Position numbers and translations under genes: made by a program. From contig JAJRQF010000123.1 of the NCBI GenBank assembly GCA_024280375.1, positions 16,299 through 80,298 of the forward strand: DNA of 64,000 bases. The letters are read 5' to 3'. Below, one piece after another: positions 61,907-64,000 of the stretch. This DNA is from Alphaproteobacteria bacterium. GTDB taxonomy: Bacteria; Pseudomonadota; Alphaproteobacteria; Rhizobiales; Rhizobiaceae. Every line of letters begins with the position of its first letter. The first letter of the stretch is position 1. Under the pieces are notes generated by a model. It made no database searches, was not told where the DNA came from, and worked only from the letters and a program-made list of their open reading frames with translations.

Positions 61907-62476
61907 ATGACTGCTGCGCTGATTTCAAAGCCGCTGGTTGAACCCCTAACCCTTGCAAGTGCCAAGGCGCATCTGCGCATTGATGGCTCGGATGAAGATG
62001 TTTTTATAAGCGAACTCATCATCGCGGCCCGGCAATATCTGGAGAAGCTGAGCGGCTTACGGCTAATCACCCAGACATGGCGACAATATCTCGATTGCTG
62101 GCCTATATCACAGGTTTTGGAGCTTACGCTTCGCCCGGTTCAATCGGTGCAGGCGATCACCGTTTATGATGCGGATGGTGCGCCGACAATTATTCCTGTC
62201 AGTGAATACCAGCTTGATAATATCTCAGATACTGCCCGCATCCATATGCCAAACCCGGCAACCCCCGGCATGGCGATGAACGGCATCGAGGTGGATTTTA
62301 TCGCAGGCTACGGCGATACCGGCGTTGATGTGCCGGACACGCTTAAACGCGCACTCCTGATGCTGATTGCCCATTGGTATGAGTTTCGTGGTGCGATTGC
62401 GCCGGGCGATCAACCGGTTTCCATTCCACCGGGGTTTGAGACCCTTATTCACCCGTTCAAAAGGATGGCAATTTAA
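61907..62476 (+). CDS. Head-tail connector/adaptor protein (GTA g6-like)
   Basis: 189 aa. The head-tail connector pattern of the gp6/gp8 family: ASAKAHLRIDGSDEDVFISELIIAARQYLEKLSG, then YGDTGVDVPDTLKRALLMLIAHWYEFRG. It forms the ring under the portal. It shares one base with the next gene (TAATG). Confidence 0.92.
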   Translation: MTAALISKPLVEPLTLASAKAHLRIDGSDEDVFISELIIAARQYLEKLSGLRLITQTWRQYLDCWPISQVLELTLRPVQSVQAITVYDADGAPTIIPVSEYQLDNISDTARIHMPNPATPGMAMNGIEVDFIAGYGDTGVDVPDTLKRALLMLIAHWYEFRGAIAPGDQPVSIPPGFETLIHPFKRMAI

Positions 62477-62811
62477 TGCTGACCACATTCATTGATGCGG
62501 GCCTGTTGAAGCATCGGGTAACACTTGAACAGTTGATCGAAACGCCCGATGGTTATGGCGGCATGATCATCACCTGGAGCGAGGTTGCGGCCCTTTGGGT
62601 GGCGATTGATTCCGTCCGCGCCGCCATGCGGCATCTGGCCCAGCAATCAGAAAATACCATTACCCACCGTATTACCCTGCGCCACCGAAAAGACATCGCC
62701 AGCGGCTGGCGGTTTAAAAAGGGAGAGCGGATTTTCAATATCATCACCGTTCACGATCCAGATGAAACCGGCCGTTATCTGGTCTGCCGAACCGAGGAGG
62801 AGGGGCAATGA
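62476..62811 (+). CDS. Head-closure/stopper protein (GTA g7-like)
   Basis: 111 aa. Small beta-barrel of the phage head-tail adaptor family: LKHRVTLEQ, DGYGGMIITW, HRITLRHRKDIASGWRF. It plugs the connector after packaging. Overlaps the next gene by four bases (ATGA). Confidence 0.9.
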   Translation: MLTTFIDAGLLKHRVTLEQLIETPDGYGGMIITWSEVAALWVAIDSVRAAMRHLAQQSENTITHRITLRHRKDIASGWRFKKGERIFNIITVHDPDETGRYLVCRTEEEGQ

Positions 62812-63110
62812 ACAATCAGTTGAAAATTTCTGTTTCCGGTTTGGCAAAATCAATGGAAAAAGCACTTGTTAGCTCTGATCTTGCCGACAATATCGGGCTT
62901 GCTGCGAAAGCTGCAAGCCAAACAATTGTGCAGGCAAACCGGGCGCAATACCCTGAAATTCAAACCAGTATTGCCAAGACCGGTAATTTTTCTTTGGCGA
63001 TTTCATTTTCAGCTCCCATGCTGTGGACAAGGGCTTTTGGTAGCCAGTCCAGCCCGGCGCAGCCCTTTGTGACCAATGTGAATTTTGGCGGATTGCGAGG
63101 TGATGCATGA
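62808..63110 (+). CDS. Short HK97-gp10-like tail completion protein
   Basis: 100 aa. The end APMLWTRAFGSQSSPAQPFV resembles the SPAxPFL-type end of HK97 gp10-like proteins, and the first half is helical (MEKALVSSDLADNIGLAAKAASQTI). It lies between stopper and tail terminator, a place not occupied in the RcGTA order, so it is an addition in this lineage. Overlaps its neighbours on both sides by four bases. Confidence 0.7.
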   Translation: MNNQLKISVSGLAKSMEKALVSSDLADNIGLAAKAASQTIVQANRAQYPEIQTSIAKTGNFSLAISFSAPMLWTRAFGSQSSPAQPFVTNVNFGGLRGDA

Positions 63111-63517
63111 TGCACCCATCGGCCGATCTGCAAAAAGCAGTTTACACAGCACTTGCCGCCAATACGGCACTGATTACCCTGCTGGGTGATGTGAAAATCT
63201 ATGATCACCATCCGCAAAAGGCGACCTTTCCCTATTTGGTGATAGGCCAGGCGAGCGCAAGTGATTGGAGCACCGCAAGCGAAGATGGTGCCTTGCATAG
63301 TTTCATCATCCATATCTGGTCAAAACGCTCTGATCGTCAGCAGGTCTACCAGCTACAGCAGCAGATCCGCCAAAGCCTGCACGATGTTCCGCATACCGCC
63401 ATTGATCATCACATTGTCAATCTGCGGTTTGAATATTCAGAAATCCGTGCCGATCCGCAATCTGACACCTTGCACGGCATCATGCGGTTTCGCGCCGTCA
63501 GTGAACCCAAAATCTAA
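63107..63517 (+). CDS. DUF3168 tail terminator protein (GTA g8-like)
   Basis: 136 aa. DUF3168 pattern: ALAANTALITLLGDVKIYDHHPQKATFPYLVIG, HIWSKRSDRQQVYQLQQQI and TLHGIMRFRAVSE. It caps the tail tube next to the head. Start ATG 63107 overlaps the stop of the upstream gene. Confidence 0.92.
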   Translation: MMHPSADLQKAVYTALAANTALITLLGDVKIYDHHPQKATFPYLVIGQASASDWSTASEDGALHSFIIHIWSKRSDRQQVYQLQQQIRQSLHDVPHTAIDHHIVNLRFEYSEIRADPQSDTLHGIMRFRAVSEPKI

Positions 63518-63538
63518 AACTTTTCAAGGAGTGAGCAA

Positions 63539-63955
63539 ATGGTTGCCCAAAAAGGCAAGGACCTGTTGTTGAAGGTCGACAAAAACACGGTTGGAACATT
63601 CACCACGGTCGCCGGTATGCGTTCAAGGCGCATTTCGTTTAACGCTGAATCCGTCGATGTGACGGACTATGAATCCGCCGGGCGTTGGCGTGAATTACTG
63701 GCCGGAAGCGGAATGCAGCGGGCCTCAATCAACGGTTCGGGCATTTTCAAGGATGCGCAATCGGACGCGGATATTCGCGAGATGTTTTTCAACGGCGCAA
63801 TTGTGCCCTGGCAGATTATTGTGCCCGATTTCGGCACCATTGAAGGCCTGTTTCAAATTACCTCGCTGGAATATGCAGGCTCCCACAATGGCGAGGTTTC
63901 CTATGAACTGGCGTTAGAATCCGCAGGCGCGCTCACCTTCACGGTGGCCGTATGA
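63539..63955 (+). CDS. Major tail tube protein, TP901-1 family (GTA g9-like)
   Basis: 138 aa. KGKDLLLKVDKNTVGTFTTVAGM, RISFNAESVDVTDYES and the GRWRELLAGSG motif are diagnostic of the TP901-1 / GTA major tail protein family. It forms the tail tube. AAGGAG precedes the ATG by seven bases. Its stop overlaps the next gene start by four bases. Confidence 0.94.
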   Translation: MVAQKGKDLLLKVDKNTVGTFTTVAGMRSRRISFNAESVDVTDYESAGRWRELLAGSGMQRASINGSGIFKDAQSDADIREMFFNGAIVPWQIIVPDFGTIEGLFQITSLEYAGSHNGEVSYELALESAGALTFTVAV

Positions 63956-64000
63956 TCATCAATCGCCATCGCGGAGAAGTTCTTGCCCGGCTTGACGGCA
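63952..64000 (+). CDS. Start of GTA-type tail assembly chaperone (g10-like), cut by window end
   Basis: The first 16 residues, NRHRGEVLARLDG after MII, look like the start of gene transfer agent g10-like proteins (HRGE motif). It overlaps the tail protein stop (ATGA). The rest of the tail module lies beyond the window. Confidence 0.6.
   Translation, partial: MIINRHRGEVLARLDG

Noticed and set aside
56234..64000. Intact temperate prophage
   Set aside because: Gene order and content fit a GTA-like head-tail module, and no integrase, repressor, replication or lysis genes are in view. The right side is cut, so it cannot be fully excluded.
1..64000. CRISPR array
   Set aside because: No series of regularly spaced 23-40 base direct repeats was seen. 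The only tandem repeat (25.4 kb) has 156-bp units with coding content.

Overview
The window looks like chromosomal DNA from an alphaproteobacterium of the order Hyphomicrobiales (Rhizobiales). The order-level call rests on protein families seen together: a MucR/Ros regulator, a DnaA C-terminal-domain regulator next to a DUF6456 protein, DUF5330, DUF3750, DUF1491, DUF2336, a DUF1214/DUF1254 pair, a TIGR03808-type Tat protein, a rhizobial-type (class 3) L-asparaginase, and a head-and-tail cluster resembling a gene transfer agent (GTA). Base composition is moderate in G+C with AT-rich intergenic regions. Genus is not resolvable by eye.

Layout. 0-0.7 kb: end of a uric-acid catabolism operon (uraD tail, uraH) and tRNA-Gln(TTG). 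0.8-5.6 kb: an RbbA/YhiI/YhhJ-type exporter operon on the minus strand, divergent from a small secreted protein. 6.4-8.8 kb: a LOG-family protein and a beta-CASP metallo-hydrolase. 9-12.5 kb: a small secreted protein, a PhnA-like zinc protein and a large secreted RTX/beta-helix protein. 12.7-16.8 kb: two divergent thiolases, the second coupled to a class 3 asparaginase. 16.9-28 kb: mostly single genes (MazEF, DUF3750, S9 peptidase, Tat beta-helix protein, HerA-like ATPase, M32 carboxypeptidase, haloacid dehalogenase, branched-chain aminotransferase, Tat MsrB). 28.1-32.9 kb: an ECF sigma/anti-sigma/fasciclin unit, Fe superoxide dismutase and two cytochromes c. 33.1-43.3 kb: a long minus-strand block with a Mrp-type antiporter (E-F-G-DUF4040-B-C-D-D-small protein-D, no full MrpA) running into msrB and oligopeptidase B. 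43.9-52.9 kb: MucR, DnaA-C/DUF6456 regulators, SufE, DUF5330, a membrane histidine kinase overlapping a peptidoglycan-binding protein, DUF1491, DUF2336 and DUF1254/DUF1214. 53-55.9 kb: PBP1A and a YcgN cysteine-cluster protein. 56.2-64 kb: the GTA-like or phage head-tail genes in canonical order (small and large terminase, portal, small membrane protein, protease, capsid, connector, stopper, gp10-like, DUF3168 terminator, TP901-1 tail protein, start of gp10/TAC), cut by the window end.

Structures not explained by genes are the main interest. A 156-bp tandem repeat re-copies the 3' end of the M32 carboxypeptidase gene twice. A 264-bp MITE-like element with about 32-bp terminal inverted repeats and a TA target duplication has replaced the last codons of the DUF1491 gene. 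Two inverted copies of a palindromic element of about 150-185 bp bracket the terminase/portal segment of the GTA-like operon. A pair of strong hairpins sits between capsid and connector genes. A copy of the 3' end of tRNA-Gln lies about 8.4 kb downstream of the intact tRNA. No CRISPR array, rRNA, complete transposase or integrase was seen.
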